Of a stretch of DNA of 64,000 nt, positions 27,102-35,338 are shown piece by piece (position 1 is the stretch's first letter; each line of letters starts with the position of its first letter). Where the stretch lies: the NCBI GenBank assembly GCA_016714895.1, contig JADKBV010000011.1, forward strand, positions 62,001-126,000. Reading direction: 5' to 3'. Source of the DNA: Saprospiraceae bacterium (GTDB lineage: Bacteria > Bacteroidota > Bacteroidia > Chitinophagales > Saprospiraceae). The notes below the pieces were generated by a model. It did no database searches, had not been told where the DNA came from, and saw nothing but the letters and a program-made list of their open reading frames with translations. The position numbers and the translations under genes were made by a program.

Positions 27102-27691
27102 TACAATACCATGGGACAGTCACTCGTAAAAAATTATATTCACCTCGTGTTCAGCACCAAGCACCGTGAACCTCTGATACATCCACCCGTAGAAGCAGAA
27201 CTGCACGCTTATCTTGGTGGCATCTGCAATAAACTCGACTGCACCGTTGTCAAAGTGGGTGGCTACACCGACCATATCCACATCCTATGTAAGCTGTCGA
27301 AAAAGATAGCTTTAATAAAACTGATGGAAGAATTAAAATCACATTCCTCCAAATGGATTAAAACCAAAGGACCAGGTTACGAAAACTTTTATTGGCAGGA
27401 TGGTTACGGAGCTTTTTCTGTTAATCCTTCGCAAGTAGATAGGGTGATCGCGTACATTGCTAACCAACACGAACATCACAGCAAAAAAACGTTTCAGAAT
27501 GAGTATCGTACCTTTCTTAAAAAGTATAAAGTTGAATATGATGAGAAGTATGTTTGGGATTAGATATGTACTGCTTGTCCATGTATTACGACCTTTCAGG
27601 GCCAGGGTGTCGTGGCTTTGCCACTTCATAGTGCTACACCATCATAGCCCTGAAAGGGCGATATATTTTAACGAGGCGGTATCGCCCCTCG
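27029..27691 (+). mobile_element. IS200/IS605-like (REP-type) element with palindromic, mutually inverted ends
   Basis: Left end: CGAGGGGCGTTACCGCCTCG (27029-27048) and CGCCCTTTCAGGGCTATG (27060-27077). Right end, inverted: CATAGCCCTGAAAGGGCG (27643-27660) and CGAGGCGGTATCGCCCCTCG (27672-27691). The 18-mers match perfectly and the 20-mers at 19 of 20. Hairpins can form inside each end (for instance GCCCTTT...AAAGGGC at 27061-27097). A further copy of the CCTTTCAGGGC motif lies at 27591-27602. Such end hairpins are what Y1 single-strand transposases recognise. Confidence 0.75.
27111..27563 (+). CDS. Y1 (HUH) transposase of the IS200/REP-associated type
   Basis: 150 residues, the normal size for TnpA_IS200-like proteins. 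The metal-binding HUH motif is HIH at 55-57 (GYTDHIHIL), and the catalytic tyrosine is Tyr115 in VDRVIAYIANQHEHH. Opening MGQSLVKNYIHLVFSTKHRE is characteristic. It cuts and rejoins single-stranded DNA at hairpins, and such hairpins flank the gene. No accessory TnpB/IscB or guide RNA is present. It could be an autonomous IS200-like element or a domesticated REP transposase. Confidence 0.9.
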   Translation: MGQSLVKNYIHLVFSTKHREPLIHPPVEAELHAYLGGICNKLDCTVVKVGGYTDHIHILCKLSKKIALIKLMEELKSHSSKWIKTKGPGYENFYWQDGYGAFSVNPSQVDRVIAYIANQHEHHSKKTFQNEYRTFLKKYKVEYDEKYVWD

Positions 27692-27819
27692 TAAACAAAC
27701 GGGTGGGTATCGTCCCAATGTTGGCGCAAGTTTGTTACTTATGCTTTTACCATAAGCATTAAAATCTGTGATGTCGATGTAAACTTGTGTAAAAACAGGA
27801 AAATTTAAAAATTAACATT

Positions 27820-27827
27820 TACATTTG
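27820..27827 (+). promoter_or_regulatory. Possible -7 box for the T9SS gene at 27898
   Basis: TACATTTG matches TAnnTTTG, but no TTTG is found at a suitable distance upstream. The region 27692-27819 appears otherwise empty after the end of the transposon. Confidence 0.3.
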
Positions 27828-27897
27828 TATTTCTTTGATACATCACTGAAACATTCCGAACCATAAATTTGGCCATTATAAATATAAACATCCATAA

Positions 27898-28650
27898 ATG
27901 AAAAAGTTAGTGATACTATGTCTTTTGACCTATCATGTTTTTTCAGTGAAAGCACAGGCTTACATTCCCACTTTGTTAGAAGGAAATAAATGGGACATAT
28001 GGAGAAATTTTGGCATGGGATCATCTTCAGAATTCAGCTACTTCGTAAGATGTGATACATTCATTAATAACCGGATTTACAAAAAGGCGATGTATACCAA
28101 CAATCCTAAAGTCATTGGTTATTTCAGAGAGGACACACTACTTAAAAAAATTTATAAATGGAATAAAGATTCAGCGACAGACGAAATAGTTATTGATTAT
28201 GGATTGCGTAAAGGCGATACGTTTGTAATATCAGGAACGCAGAAAGTGGTAGATAGCACAAGTTATAAGTTGTCTTTTGGTAAAATGAGAAATCACATAT
28301 ATTTTAATAATTTTCAGTATTTTGTTGAAGGTATAGGATATAGTTTTAGTGGTTTATTAATTTCTGGTTATTATGAAACAATCCTTAATTTTGAAGAAGA
28401 AAAAGAATCATGTCCAAACCTTGTACCTGAAAATGTTTTGGATAAGATCCTTCCCAATCCAACATCCGGTCTCTTAACTATATATAGATCAAACCCGAAC
28501 AGTGTATGGGTGACTGTTTTTAATAGCGTTGGTCAGGTGATAAAAAAGGTGAAGACATCATTGTATATTGAAATTTATGAATTACCAACAGGTTTTTATT
28601 TTTTGCAAATAGGGAATGAAAAGAAATTGCATAAGATATTAAAAATATAA
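27898..28650 (+). CDS. Secreted protein with T9SS type A sorting domain
   Basis: 250 residues. Signal peptide MKKLVILCLLTYHVFSVKAQ, a ~145-residue beta-rich domain of a sort common in Bacteroidota exported proteins (YIPTLLEGNKWDIW...DTFINNRIYKKAMY...YFREDTLLKKIYKW), then a type A sorting domain (ILPNPTSGLLTIY...LPTGFYFLQI). Function unknown. It stands alone; directly after it comes the end of an insertion element. Confidence 0.75.
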   Translation: MKKLVILCLLTYHVFSVKAQAYIPTLLEGNKWDIWRNFGMGSSSEFSYFVRCDTFINNRIYKKAMYTNNPKVIGYFREDTLLKKIYKWNKDSATDEIVIDYGLRKGDTFVISGTQKVVDSTSYKLSFGKMRNHIYFNNFQYFVEGIGYSFSGLLISGYYETILNFEEEKESCPNLVPENVLDKILPNPTSGLLTIYRSNPNSVWVTVFNSVGQVIKKVKTSLYIEIYELPTGFYFLQIGNEKKLHKILKI

Positions 28651-28651
28651 G

Positions 28652-28668
28652 TAGGGTCTGCTGAAAAA
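28652..28668. repeat. Solo terminal repeat of a GGGTCTGCTGAAAAA element
   Basis: TAGGGTCTGCTGAAAAA is identical to both ends of the small element at 50947-51193. Only one end is found here. The next ~130 bases (to about 28790) look like non-coding remains of the same or a related insertion sequence. Confidence 0.6.
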
Positions 28669-28801
28669 CCAAGTGCAGTCCCGTATTACAAACGAGTCCA
28701 AAGCCGTGCAGGACTTTGACAGTGTGAAACATAAGGGCTGCATAAATCTAAGTTGCAGCGCAATGTGAGATGGGTATAAAAGCGGCATTTTAAAATAAAT
28801 G

Positions 28802-28831
28802 GCCCTGTAGTGACTAAAGTCACTACAGGGC
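28802..28831. terminator. Perfect 14-bp hairpin before the beta-propeller gene
   Basis: GCCCTGTAGTGACT / AGTCACTACAGGGC with an AA loop. There is no T run after it, so it is either a weak terminator or a repeated palindrome. The possible -7 box TAATTTTG (28846-28853) of the next gene follows closely. Confidence 0.45.
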
Positions 28832-28875
28832 AGTTAAATACAGCTTAATTTTGTGAGAAATAATGTTGCAATAAA

Positions 28876-30306
28876 ATGAATAGCTTTAAAAATAGAAAAA
28901 TGAAAGAAAAAATAATGCTGGTACCATTACTGTGTACAATACTGCTTTTTAGTATTATTCCTTTTCTGACGATGGCTCAGGTAAATGTGGCGTGGTCAAA
29001 CTATCCCGGAGGTGTGGCATTAGCTACAGATCAACAAAACGGTATTTTTTCGGCAAATTGGGACTATAACCCGGGAGGTGATATTACAGTAACCAAAAGA
29101 TCATGTAATGGAAATGTCTTATGGAATGCCACGTATGACAATACGGATAATACAAGGCATGAAGTCGTAACCTGGTTGGAAACGGATAGTCAGAATAACT
29201 GTTTAGTGTCCGGAACCATTCGCTCAGGATATTCAAATCCTGTCAATGCCGCCAGTTTATTGATGAAATACGATGGTAATGGTAATCTGATATGGCGCAA
29301 TGTTTTTGAATCTTCTTTTGAAGGCTCTTATACTACAAAAATACTGGTCGACAATGATAACAATATATACGTTTTGGGTTTAGGCTCAGGACCAAACGGG
29401 CTGGTGACGAGAGTGAAAAAATTTGATGCAAATGGAGTGGCCGTCTGGACTTATTATGATATCCATGGAATAGGCGCACCCAAAAATTTCAAGTTCACCG
29501 GGGATGGTTTTTTATTAGTATCAGGAAGGGGAATAACCGGCAATATCAATGGTTATTTGAAACTTAGTTTGGCAGGGAATCTTATCTGGAGTAAGGCCGG
29601 AATCATAAGTCCAACTATTGGCGATGCTTCAGGTGATTCATTTGGCAATACTTATATCATTAATGGACAAAATGTGAGTTCGAATGCAGGCAGCATCCTT
29701 GAAAAATTTGATCAGAATGGCGTTTTGATTTGGTCACGTACGAATACAATGGCCGGCAACAAAGTTGAGATAGGCAGTGATAACAATCCAGTCATTAGTG
29801 GTTTTCCTAATTCAGGAACAGCAGGCGCTGCTTTTATGAAATATAATTCAGGTGGCTCTGTGCTATGGCAAAATTTAAATGCTGATGGTCCTGAAACATT
29901 GCTTCTTCATGGTATTTTAAAATTAGATGCCGCAAATAATGCCTATTTATCTGCCGGAAATTTATTTTTTATGAATGTTTGTAAAATAAATTCTGATGGA
30001 ACATTTGGTTGGGTTGGCTTAGTATCAGGGAGTAATTCTGCCAAGTCTTTTACTATTTTTTCAAATAATTCTGTTTATATTACAGGCACTACCACTGCAA
30101 AACTTTTGCCAAATAATCTGAGTGTTTCGAATACTACTATTTCACAAAACACTACGATTGAAGCCACAAACAATATTTTATTGTCGAATATAACCCTTAC
30201 CAATTCCTCACAATTAACCTTAATTGCACCAAACGTTGATGTTGCTAATAGTGTAATAATAGAACCGGGAAGCACCGTGCTTGTAAATCCCGGTGACTGT
30301 AACTAA
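28876..30306 (+). CDS. Exported beta-propeller-like protein without T9SS signal
   Basis: 476 residues; Met9 at 28900 is an equally good start. After a signal peptide (MLVPLLCTILLFSIIPFLTMAQ), residues ~35-410 consist of repeated blades with the pattern 'KYDGNGNLIWRN', 'KFDANGVAVWTYY', 'KFDQNGVLIWSRT', 'KYNSGGSVLWQN', as in PQQ/SBBP-type propellers. The last ~60 residues are Asn/Thr/Leu-rich short strands (TTISQNTTIEATNNILLSNITL...), like a small beta-solenoid, and end abruptly with PGDCN. A T9SS sorting domain is absent although neighbours of this type usually carry one. Confidence 0.75.
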   Translation: MNSFKNRKMKEKIMLVPLLCTILLFSIIPFLTMAQVNVAWSNYPGGVALATDQQNGIFSANWDYNPGGDITVTKRSCNGNVLWNATYDNTDNTRHEVVTWLETDSQNNCLVSGTIRSGYSNPVNAASLLMKYDGNGNLIWRNVFESSFEGSYTTKILVDNDNNIYVLGLGSGPNGLVTRVKKFDANGVAVWTYYDIHGIGAPKNFKFTGDGFLLVSGRGITGNINGYLKLSLAGNLIWSKAGIISPTIGDASGDSFGNTYIINGQNVSSNAGSILEKFDQNGVLIWSRTNTMAGNKVEIGSDNNPVISGFPNSGTAGAAFMKYNSGGSVLWQNLNADGPETLLLHGILKLDAANNAYLSAGNLFFMNVCKINSDGTFGWVGLVSGSNSAKSFTIFSNNSVYITGTTTAKLLPNNLSVSNTTISQNTTIEATNNILLSNITLTNSSQLTLIAPNVDVANSVIIEPGSTVLVNPGDCN

Positions 30307-30489
30307 CGGATATTCAGATAGGAAAAACGTCTACCGCGACCAAACTGACAGGTTGATAAAAAAAGATTTAAAACCTGCAGAGGATGATCAATATGTTGAT
30401 GGCCATTGTGATCATTTTAAAAGGGTATGGACTTTCTCAATAAAGTATAGACTAAGATAAGTTGTAAAACTAAACATGGTTTTTTTACC

Positions 30490-30521
30490 ATTCAGAACAT
30501 GAAGACTTGTTTTCAGCACTC
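30490..30521 (+). promoter_or_regulatory. LytTR-type direct-repeat operator before the kinase operon
   Basis: ATTCAGAACAT (30490-30500) is followed exactly 21 bases later by a degenerate copy TTTCAGCACTC (30511-30521) and CTGAC. The same arrangement stands at 33293-33345. LytTR proteins bind direct repeats about two helix turns apart, so this is a likely site for the product of the gene at 32494. Confidence 0.65.
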
Positions 30522-30532
30522 TGACCACACAA

Positions 30533-30566
30533 TTTGAAAGAGATGAGTGATATTTTTTTACCTTTG
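30533..30566 (+). promoter_or_regulatory. Promoter of the histidine kinase/LytTR operon
   Basis: TTTG (30533-30536), a 22-base spacer, and a full TAnnTTTG box TACCTTTG (30559-30566). It lies just downstream of the direct-repeat operator and ~120 bases before the ATG at 30686. The rest of 30307-30489 is featureless. Confidence 0.6.
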
Positions 30567-30685
30567 AAGCGACAGATTCATAATGGTTTTTTATCTGAAA
30601 CTTATTGACAAATCAAGTGCGCTGCCCTATTTTTATAAATCAACTTTTTAAACCTGACCTGTTCATCAGAAAAAGAGGTCGGGAC

Positions 30686-32497
30686 ATGTCATTAATCAGG
30701 GTTTGTAAAACCATCTGTTTTGAGTTGTTTATGATGTGTTTTTTGGTTTTTATGGCATTTTATCCAACTGTCATCAAAGGAGAAAAATGTCCTGAAAAGG
30801 AACTGGTCGCGTACACACAACAAGTACAATTTTACATACAAAGACATAAAACGGAACGATCTCTCAGGTATTCCGATTCAGTCATACAAGTATTGAAAAA
30901 TCCGTTAAAAATGGAATGTAAGGCGGCGCTATCTTTTTTGATAGAAAGAGGGGAGGTTTTTGAAATAAACAAACGTTTCGCTGAAGCCCTGGATATGTAT
31001 TATCATGTCATTCGCAATTCTGAGTCCAAATCATGGTGGTCTTTAGCTGCTACTGCTCATATCGCGGCTGCCAGATGTTTTGAAGTTTTTGACAGACCGG
31101 ATGATTGTATAAGGCATTTTGAGATGGCAAAAAAAATCATTGAACAATATAAACTTTGGGACATTTATGCAAATTATTGTTTGAGATATGCTTCATTTCA
31201 CAGGATTTACGGAAACCTGGATTCAGCCATCGTGTATTCAAAAAAGTCAGTGTATTACGGACAAAAGTATAAGGTGCAGAGATCGGTTTTTGACGGACAT
31301 TTGCTTTTGGGACTTTTGGTGACAGACATTGATACCTCGGTTTATCATTTGAAAGAAGCAGTCCGTATGTTTGAAGAAAGGGAAGATTTTCATGGTGCTG
31401 CGTTTCAATGTATAAACATAGCGAACCGGTTTCTCAAAGTTGGCAGACTGTCAGAAGCGCGTAATGAACTGGAAAAAACGAATTATTTTTTGAAACAAAT
31501 GGAACAAAATACACGCGCATACTTTAGCATTCTGAGCATAAAACATGAAGTTCAACATCAAATATTTTTTAAAGAGGGCCGGCTTGATTCAGCATATCAT
31601 TACATCCAATTGGCGTGGTCATACGATAAAAGAAGTGAGTGGCACATAAATCAGGATTCCATATCAAAAAATGCTGTCAATTTTGCCATTGAAAAAGAAA
31701 AACAAAAAAACATCTTACTTGAAAAAATTTCGAAGAGGACTACCTGGGGATTAATAGCCGCCACTTCTCTTCTTTTGGTTTTTTTGGCATTGCTGTTGAA
31801 TAACTATAAAAAAAGGAAAAAAATCATCCGCCAAAATCAATTGATTTATAAACAAAATTCCGAATTGGAGCAGGCAAATGCGAAACAATCATTATTATTG
31901 TCAGAAGTTCATCACCGGGTAAAAAACAATCTGCAGCTTGTGATCAGCTTATTAACGCTTCATGGAAATGCATCACCTACTGATAAAACAAATCGGTTTA
32001 TGAATGAAATTACTGCCAAGATCAGAAGTATATCATTGATACATGAACAATTATACAGTTCAGGTGAATTTGAGGATATCAATGTATCAGCTTATCTGAA
32101 TCAGTTAACAGAACATTTCCGGGTATTACAAAAAAATGAAGACAATTTTGAATACTCTATCGATGGCGGAAACAATATTGTTAATCTTGAAACGATAATG
32201 CCCATTGGTATTGTATGTTCTGAATTAATCGGAAACTCATTAAAATATGCCAGGTTACCGCAAAAAAAATTACAAATACATATCAGTGTTTATAAAGTAG
32301 ATGATAAATTTGTGCTTAAATATTCCGATAATGGTCCCGGACTGCCTGAAGAAGATCAAAGTAAAAATGATAAAAAGATGGGATTACACCTGATCAGTAA
32401 TATGGTTCGTCAATTGCAGGCCGAATGCAGGTTTTACAATGACAATGGTGCTCATTTTAATCTCATGTTTGCCGAAAAGAAGGTTTCTAAAATATGA
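30686..32497 (+). CDS. TPR-containing sensor histidine kinase (HisKA_2 type)
   Basis: 603 residues from the ATG at 30686; the frame extends back to 30605 but begins there with TTG and non-signal-like sequence. A signal-like N-terminus (CFELFMMCFLVFMAFYPTVIKG) is followed by a periplasmic TPR region of ~310 residues, one membrane helix at ~353-375 (TTWGLIAATSLLLVFLALLL), a short coiled coil, and the kinase core. The core shows the H box LLSEVHHRVKNNLQLVISLL (phospho-acceptor His near 407), N box NSLKYARLP, and G boxes SDNGPGLP and KKMGLHLISNMV. It overlaps the regulator gene by four bases. Signal unknown; probably protein or peptide binding by the TPR part. Confidence 0.88.
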   Translation: MSLIRVCKTICFELFMMCFLVFMAFYPTVIKGEKCPEKELVAYTQQVQFYIQRHKTERSLRYSDSVIQVLKNPLKMECKAALSFLIERGEVFEINKRFAEALDMYYHVIRNSESKSWWSLAATAHIAAARCFEVFDRPDDCIRHFEMAKKIIEQYKLWDIYANYCLRYASFHRIYGNLDSAIVYSKKSVYYGQKYKVQRSVFDGHLLLGLLVTDIDTSVYHLKEAVRMFEEREDFHGAAFQCINIANRFLKVGRLSEARNELEKTNYFLKQMEQNTRAYFSILSIKHEVQHQIFFKEGRLDSAYHYIQLAWSYDKRSEWHINQDSISKNAVNFAIEKEKQKNILLEKISKRTTWGLIAATSLLLVFLALLLNNYKKRKKIIRQNQLIYKQNSELEQANAKQSLLLSEVHHRVKNNLQLVISLLTLHGNASPTDKTNRFMNEITAKIRSISLIHEQLYSSGEFEDINVSAYLNQLTEHFRVLQKNEDNFEYSIDGGNNIVNLETIMPIGIVCSELIGNSLKYARLPQKKLQIHISVYKVDDKFVLKYSDNGPGLPEEDQSKNDKKMGLHLISNMVRQLQAECRFYNDNGAHFNLMFAEKKVSKI

Positions 32498-33186
32498 CAA
32501 AGTTAAAAATTCTCATCGTTGAAGATGAAATACTGATTGCTGAATTGATAAAATTTTATATTGAGGAAAAAGGACATACAGCATCGGGTATAGCGATATC
32601 TTATGAAGAAGCGGTTCGTGAATATAATCTTCAAAAACCGGATTTAATATTGTTGGACATAAGGTTATATGGTGAAAAATCCGGGATTGATTTTGCTACC
32701 TATGTACATAATGCGGATGAATTTTTACCCATCATATACCTTTCATCTCAATATGATCAGAAAACGCTGGCGTCCGCTTTGAAAACCAATCCTTTCGGAT
32801 ATCTCACCAAACCGATTCAAAAGGAATCATTGTGGACTTCTGTAGAGGTGGCCTACGCTCAGTATCTTTCACACGCCGGAAAAGAAAAAACAATAGAGAT
32901 ATTTGACGGGAAAACGCATCATGTGATAAAAACCGGAAATATCATTTATGTTGAATCAGATCATGTGTACCTTCATATTTATACTTCGGACGGTGTGCAT
33001 ATTCATGCCAGAAAAACAATGACTCAAATGATGGATTGTATCAAAGATTCTTCACTCATCAGGTGTCACCGAAGTTTCATTATTAATACAAATTTTATAA
33101 AATCAAGAAATTCAGAAAGTATTGTTTTGGAAAACAATGTTGTCATACCCGTCAGCAGAAGCAAAAAAAATAATATACACTTTTGA
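32494..33186 (+). CDS. LytTR-family response regulator
   Basis: 230 residues. Receiver domain with Glu10-Asp11-Glu12 (VEDE), phospho-acceptor Asp55 (LILLDIRL), Ser84 (YLSSQ) and Lys106 (YLTKP). The C-terminal ~100 residues are a LytTR DNA-binding domain (GNIIYVESDHVYLHIYTSDG...MTQMMDCI...LIRCHRSFIINTNFI). The gene overlaps the kinase gene by four bases, so the two are a cognate pair. Direct-repeat operators upstream of its own operon and of the operon at 33498 make autoregulation and control of the downstream surface genes likely. Confidence 0.9.
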   Translation: MTKLKILIVEDEILIAELIKFYIEEKGHTASGIAISYEEAVREYNLQKPDLILLDIRLYGEKSGIDFATYVHNADEFLPIIYLSSQYDQKTLASALKTNPFGYLTKPIQKESLWTSVEVAYAQYLSHAGKEKTIEIFDGKTHHVIKTGNIIYVESDHVYLHIYTSDGVHIHARKTMTQMMDCIKDSSLIRCHRSFIINTNFIKSRNSESIVLENNVVIPVSRSKKNNIHF

Positions 33187-33292
33187 CCCTGATTCATTAT
33201 AAATTTTGATTTTTTAAAAATTATTATTTTCAAAAAGTCCTTGCCCTGTAACTATACAATTCCTTTTTATTTGATTGGTAATTTGTTTAATC

Positions 33293-33345
33293 ATTCAGGA
33301 TACCAACACCGTTATTCAGAACATCTATTCAGCCATTCAGAACAT
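33293..33345 (+). promoter_or_regulatory. Triple LytTR-type direct repeat before the surface operon
   Basis: ATTCAGGATAC (33293), ATTCAGAACAT (33314) and ATTCAGAACAT (33335) begin exactly 21 bases apart. The last copy is followed by TCTGAC, as in the site before the kinase gene. The gap 33187-33292 holds nothing else. Confidence 0.7.
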
Positions 33346-33372
33346 TCTGACTGAAACCCATCCTCCTTTACA

Positions 33373-33401
33373 TTTGATAAAATACTTTTACTGAATCTTT
33401 G
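33373..33401 (+). promoter_or_regulatory. Probable promoter of the barrel-giant-adhesin operon
   Basis: TTTG at 33373-33376, a 17-base spacer and AATCTTTG at 33394-33401 (seven of eight positions of TAnnTTTG including fixed bases). It lies 27 bases after the last direct repeat. The distance from repeat to -7 box differs from the kinase promoter by 11 bases, close to one helix turn. Confidence 0.5.
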
Positions 33402-33497
33402 ATGTATTTCTCTTTTTCAGAAATACATACAGGGAGGTTTTTTGAATATTTTGCTTTTTAAAAGCATTTGAGTATTTACCGGAATAAATATCCCTAC

Positions 33498-35303
33498 ATG
33501 AAACACCTTTTTATTCTAATCTTTGTATTAGTAACCTACCTTACCGGTTATGCTCAACTAAATTCTTTGGAAAACCTGGATGATGTCTCGAAAGAAGGTT
33601 TTTTCAAAAAATACATGACCGGTTTTGTAAGGGGATTTACAGATTTTGGCGATCCGTTTACTTTATCAGGAAGCGTGGGCCTCAATCTTCGCTCGTATGA
33701 TGCTTTCGGAGGCCCCTTGCGTCAGGATCCCTTTTTTTATACAGTTAACAGTAATGTGAACATCCGGATTTACCAGATTGACATCCCGTTTTCCATGGTG
33801 TTAACGGCCCGGAACACGACAAGTTCTTTCCCCAGTTTTTCGGATTTGCGTGAATCACTCAGGGAAAAAATCAATAACAAACGAAACGGATTTGCTAGGG
33901 TAGGTTTCAGTCCGTATTACAAGTGGGCCAAACTACATCTGGGACACCGGTCCATGAATTTTTCAAAATACACGCTCAGCAATCTCAACTTTTTTGGTGC
34001 CGGTACAGAACTGACGCCCGGAAAGGTGCGTTTCAGCGCTATGTATGGCAGGCTGGCGCAGGCTGAACCCATTGATTTATCTTTGGTCACGCCCAATCTG
34101 CCCGTCTATCGCAGAGTCGGTTGGGGCACAAAAATAGGATACGGCGATGACAAAGCTTCAGCTGATATTATTCTTTTTACGGCTAAGGATGATGAAACTT
34201 CCGTTATTGTCCCTGGTGATTATCCGAAACAGGTAAGCCCGGAGGCAAATTTTGCTTTAGGTGTTCAGCTGCAAAAATTGTTTTTCGAAAAAGTACGGGT
34301 CAAATTGGATTATACCCGTAGCGGTGTTTCACCCAACGTGTTGGATGCCACTGCCAATTATGGTAGTATAACGGATTTTTTGTTAAAAAAGAGAAATACC
34401 TCCTATTATGGCAATGCCCTGGAGGCGAGCGCAGCATTTGAAGGCAAAACGATTAATGCCGGACTTTTGGTCAACCGGGTCGATAACACCTTCCGTACCT
34501 TCGGGGCATATTTTTTCAACCGGGACATTCAGGATATTCAGGGGTTTGCCGGCTTTGGACTTTTGGAAGGTAAATTGAATACCATGGTTAAAGCCGGTGT
34601 ACAACGAAATAATCTGGATGGAAGCAAACCCACGACCACAACAAGGTTGATTTATGATATCCAGACAGCCTGGTCACATAAAGACCTGAACGTGCAGGGT
34701 AATTACAGCAACAACGCTTCCAATGTGGGTTATGTCTTAAATCCGCAGTTAGACTCCTTGAATGCTGTGGTCATCACCCGGGACCTAGGCATCAACGCCA
34801 GCTATGTCCTGCCTTTGGAGAGCGAACATGTACACACGGTCACTTTGACCGGCAACATGCAGGATGTAAGCGATGATATTGAAAAGCCGGACCGTACGTC
34901 CGTGTCTAAATTGTATCTTATTAATGCCGGGTACAATCTGAAAACCATTTCAAAATGGATATTTTCAGCCCGGGCGAATTATACGAGGAATGAAGTGGAA
35001 AGTATCCGGCTCAATCGGTTGGGCTTGGGTATCGGGATTCAAAAACCCCTGCTCAATAATAAAATGATGGTCGGATTTAACGGCAATTATTTCAACAATA
35101 ATAATGACGCGGGGAATACCTCCTCCAACCTTTCCGCGATGGTCAACATGACAACCCAACTATTTACCGGCATGTCCGTACAATTTTCCTGGGGATTGCT
35201 TCAAACGGTTTCAGAAACCATTCCGACATTCACGGAAAGTACGGGTAACCTTGGATTGCAATACAATTTTCAATATGCCCCGGGCAAAAACAAAAAGAAT
35301 TAA
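33498..35303 (+). CDS. Outer-membrane beta-barrel-like protein, first gene of surface operon
   Basis: 601 residues from the ATG at 33498, which opens a signal peptide (MKHLFILIFVLVTYLTGYAQ). The rest is rich in alternating amphipathic strands with aromatic girdles (VNIRIYQIDIPFSMVLTAR, FARVGFSPYYKWAKLHLGHRSMNFS, GVQLQKLFFEKVRVKLDYTRSG, LGLQYNFQYAPG), as in outer-membrane barrels. The last residues do not form a classical C-terminal aromatic signal. The gene is noticeably richer in G+C than the genes after 37.1 kb. The next gene starts 35 bases downstream. It may be the pore, assembly partner or anchor for the giant protein that follows; that role is inferred. Confidence 0.7.
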   Translation: MKHLFILIFVLVTYLTGYAQLNSLENLDDVSKEGFFKKYMTGFVRGFTDFGDPFTLSGSVGLNLRSYDAFGGPLRQDPFFYTVNSNVNIRIYQIDIPFSMVLTARNTTSSFPSFSDLRESLREKINNKRNGFARVGFSPYYKWAKLHLGHRSMNFSKYTLSNLNFFGAGTELTPGKVRFSAMYGRLAQAEPIDLSLVTPNLPVYRRVGWGTKIGYGDDKASADIILFTAKDDETSVIVPGDYPKQVSPEANFALGVQLQKLFFEKVRVKLDYTRSGVSPNVLDATANYGSITDFLLKKRNTSYYGNALEASAAFEGKTINAGLLVNRVDNTFRTFGAYFFNRDIQDIQGFAGFGLLEGKLNTMVKAGVQRNNLDGSKPTTTTRLIYDIQTAWSHKDLNVQGNYSNNASNVGYVLNPQLDSLNAVVITRDLGINASYVLPLESEHVHTVTLTGNMQDVSDDIEKPDRTSVSKLYLINAGYNLKTISKWIFSARANYTRNEVESIRLNRLGLGIGIQKPLLNNKMMVGFNGNYFNNNNDAGNTSSNLSAMVNMTTQLFTGMSVQFSWGLLQTVSETIPTFTESTGNLGLQYNFQYAPGKNKKN

Positions 35304-35338
35304 TTTTTAAAACAGGATTTCCTTACAAACAGACCCAC

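Noticed and set aside
28802..28831. Perfect palindrome as a strong terminator
   Set aside because: No T tract follows on either strand, so the terminator call was kept at low confidence only.
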